This document shows, in pieces, positions 62,463 through 64,000 of a DNA stretch of 64,000 nt. Positions within the stretch are counted from its first letter, which is position 1, and each line of letters opens with the position of its first letter. The DNA is taken from positions 372,001 through 436,000 of the forward strand of contig JAYPPH010000003.1 of assembly GCA_038131365.1 (NCBI GenBank), in the 5' to 3' direction. Source of the DNA: Marisalimonas marina (lineage in GTDB: Bacteria; Pseudomonadota; Alphaproteobacteria; Puniceispirillales; Marisalimonadaceae). Below the pieces are notes generated by a model, which made no database searches, was not told the DNA's origin, and saw nothing but the letters and a program-made list of their open reading frames with translations. A program made the position numbers and the translations under genes.

Positions 62463-63329
62463 TTATAGTTTATTTGCGTCTCTTCTAAAGCTATAAAGTC
62501 CGGCTCCTACGACTATACAAGAACCTAATAAAACAGGTATTTCTAAAATTTCGTTAAAGAAAATCATGCCAATAATAGACACAAAAACCAGTTGAAGATA
62601 GTTAAAAGGCTGTAAAATTGATGCTTGTGCTAATTGATATGCTTTAATTATAAAAAAATGAGCAGATGTTCCAAGCACAGCAATCAGCAAAATCAAAAAC
62701 CAGTCAAAACTTTTTACTTCAATGAAGAAGAAGGGACCCACTACTGATAAAATAAATGCCCCAGCCATGCCTGTATAAAAAAAACTAGTTGTAGGACTGT
62801 CATAACTAGATACATAGCGTGTTAAAATTTGATATGTTGCATATGAAATAGCACATGCTAAAGCTAAGATTGATAGTGGATCAAATCCCTTAAAACCTGG
62901 TCTTAAAATAATTAAGATACCAATAAACCCTAAAAAAATTGTAAGTATCCTTTGCAAGTCTACTTTTTCGTCCAAAAATATGATTGATAAAGCAGTAACC
63001 ATTATAGGTCCAATTGCAAAAATGGCTGAAGTTTCAATCAATCCTAACTTTAAAAAACAATAATGTGCAAAACACATTTGTATTGCTAACAATGACCCAC
63101 GAAAAATTTGTAAATATTGCTTTTTACTCTTAGAAATGAGTACAGTTGATTTTTTGTTATAGTTATTCATCAAAATTAAAATTAAAGCAAAAAACCAATA
63201 CCTAAACATGTTTAAAGTGATTACATTATAAGTCTCAGACAACTGACGAGTAATACCATTCATAATTGAAAAACATAATACTGCAGAGATTAGAAATAAA
63301 ATGCCTTTTATGTTATTTGTTATTATCAA
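62463..63329 (-). CDS. EamA-family (DMT) transporter
   Basis: The 288-residue protein has about ten transmembrane helices in two EamA repeats, roughly 8-138 and 150-283. FSIMNGITRQLSETYNVITL near the start and GPIMVTALSIIFLDEKVDLQ near 105, with FNYLQLVFVSIIGMIFFNEI near 245 as its counterpart, are typical. The family exports or imports amino acids, purines or other metabolites. No substrate can be named. Confidence 0.92.
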   Translation of the reverse strand: MIITNNIKGILFLISAVLCFSIMNGITRQLSETYNVITLNMFRYWFFALILILMNNYNKKSTVLISKSKKQYLQIFRGSLLAIQMCFAHYCFLKLGLIETSAIFAIGPIMVTALSIIFLDEKVDLQRILTIFLGFIGILIILRPGFKGFDPLSILALACAISYATYQILTRYVSSYDSPTTSFFYTGMAGAFILSVVGPFFFIEVKSFDWFLILLIAVLGTSAHFFIIKAYQLAQASILQPFNYLQLVFVSIIGMIFFNEILEIPVLLGSCIVVGAGLYSFRRDANKL

Positions 63330-63398
63330 AGTTGAACAACCTATTACGGAAAATTAAAATATTTGATATAAGTAAAATCTTAAACAAAAGGGTAAATT

Positions 63399-63950
63399 AT
63401 GAGAAAATTAATTATTAAAATTTTTACTATTTCAAGTATTTATATACTAACCCATTTTGCTTCATTTGCAGAGACTTTTGTTTATTCAGGTGGCTGTTTT
63501 TGGTGTACAGAAGCTGATATGGAAAAACTTCCAGGCGTTATTGAAGTAACAAGTGGTTTTACTGCTGGAACAACAAAAAACCCTAAATATATTCCTGGAC
63601 AATGGGGCGATCACAGAGAAGCAGCTTTAGTAGAATATGATCCCAAGGTAATTACTTTTAATGATTTAGTTATTCATGTATTCAAAACTATTGACTTTGA
63701 AGATAATGATGGTCAATTTTGTGATAGAGGCAGATCATATTCTCCGGCTATTTATTACAAAACTGAGGAAGAAAAAAAAATAATTTTATCACTTGCGCCC
63801 AAATCATCAATTGTACCTATTGAAAAAGAAACTAAATTCTACCCTGTAAGGTTAGAGCATCAAAATTATTACAAAAAGAATACTTATAGATATGAATATT
63901 ATAGATTTATGTGTGGAAGAGATAGTAGACTAGAGGAATTAAATAAGTAG
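63399..63950 (+). CDS. msrA: Peptide methionine sulfoxide reductase A, probably exported
   Basis: The 183-residue protein begins with a signal peptide (about 1-24, ending SFAE) and continues VYSGGCFWCTEADMEKLPGV, whose first Cys is catalytic. HREAALVEYDPKVITFNDL near 72-90 and FYPVRLEHQNYY near 145 match the family. It reduces methionine S-sulfoxide in proteins. The signal peptide suggests periplasmic repair, which most MsrA do not do. The motif is CFWC in place of the common CFWG/CFWC variants. AAGGG lies before the start. Confidence 0.92.
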   Translation: MRKLIIKIFTISSIYILTHFASFAETFVYSGGCFWCTEADMEKLPGVIEVTSGFTAGTTKNPKYIPGQWGDHREAALVEYDPKVITFNDLVIHVFKTIDFEDNDGQFCDRGRSYSPAIYYKTEEEKKIILSLAPKSSIVPIEKETKFYPVRLEHQNYYKKNTYRYEYYRFMCGRDSRLEELNK

Positions 63951-63951
63951 A

Positions 63952-64000
63952 TTAAATCGTAGCTGAATTTCTATTACCTCTAGGATCAACCCACCCAATA
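63952..64000 (-). CDS. C-terminal end of a probable gamma-glutamyltranspeptidase (runs off the window)
   Basis: The last 15 codons read IGWVDPRGNRNSATI and then stop at 63954-63952. The G-x-x-D-P-R-x-x-G/N-x-A pattern is the usual C-terminus of gamma-glutamyltranspeptidases and related Ntn hydrolases. Too little is present for certainty. The gene is convergent with msrA, one base from its stop. Confidence 0.45.
   Translation of the reverse strand, partial: IGWVDPRGNRNSATI

Overview
This 64 kb window is one contiguous stretch of an AT-rich, densely packed bacterial chromosome. The gene set points to a streamlined marine alphaproteobacterium, SAR11-like or one of the other AT-rich oceanic lineages such as the AEGEAN-169/HIMB59 type. 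The evidence is the run purB-purC-purS-purQ-purL followed by a BolA-like gene and a monothiol glutaredoxin, the small PurL that needs PurS and PurQ, a class II DAHP synthase, very short intergenic gaps, frequent TTG starts and Lys/Asn/Ile-rich proteins. I cannot fix the genus from sequence alone. No phage, transposase, integrase or CRISPR array is visible.

Layout. 1-2250: start of a NitT/TauT-type ABC ATPase gene, its substrate-binding protein, and a glutathione S-transferase with an internal 45-residue tandem duplication. 2400-6050 is the accessory, gene-poor part: a 36-codon ORF preceded by two copies of a 56-nt structured element, a small zinc-ribbon protein, a GAF-domain pair, a perfect 19-bp palindrome, several very small membrane ORFs and tRNA-Val(GAC). 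6100-11400: cyclophilin-like protein, thioesterase, an aspartate/aromatic aminotransferase split by a frameshift, N-formylglutamate amidohydrolase, MnmC and a YcgN-like protein. 11400-16075: a lipid-modification cluster (small membrane protein, FAD oxidoreductase, DUF1365, cyclopropane/methyl fatty-acid synthase, SnoaL-like protein, SDR). 16100-22250: an unknown membrane protein, HD phosphohydrolase, alpha-hydroxy-acid oxidase, tRNA-Leu(TAA), panC, rhomboid protease, CinA-type protein, map and a small basic protein.

22350-38350 is housekeeping: purine synthesis, bolA/grx, rpsD with a candidate structured leader, trmJ, cysS, gltX, then NAD synthesis (nadE, nicotinate phosphoribosyltransferase), class II DAHP synthase and glutathione reductase. 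38370-47300 is a catabolic or detoxification region: MaoC/HTD2-like hydratase, 3-hydroxyisobutyrate-dehydrogenase-like enzyme, flavodoxin-like and DsbA/FrnE-like proteins, bicupin dioxygenase, TauD-type dioxygenase, two SDRs, a YghU-type GST and a GMC oxidoreductase. 47400-64000: two small membrane peptides, photolyase, metallophosphoesterase, threonine dehydratase, serine hydrolase, aldo/keto reductase, the ybbP-ybbA-tesA group, a 2-oxopentenoate-hydratase-like enzyme, DinB, slyX, epimerase, epoxide hydrolase, EamA transporter, msrA and probably the last codons of a gamma-glutamyltranspeptidase.

The main unexplained signals are: (1) the tandem three-way-junction-like RNA element leading into the 36-codon ORF (2431-2712); (2) two paralogous 34-residue membrane micropeptides 42 kb apart (5068-5172 and 47627-47731); (3) the diverged tandem duplication inside the GST gene; (4) the Fur/PerR-like palindrome at 4459-4477; and (5) the single-base frameshift in the aminotransferase. 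All family names come from reading motifs; no database search was possible.
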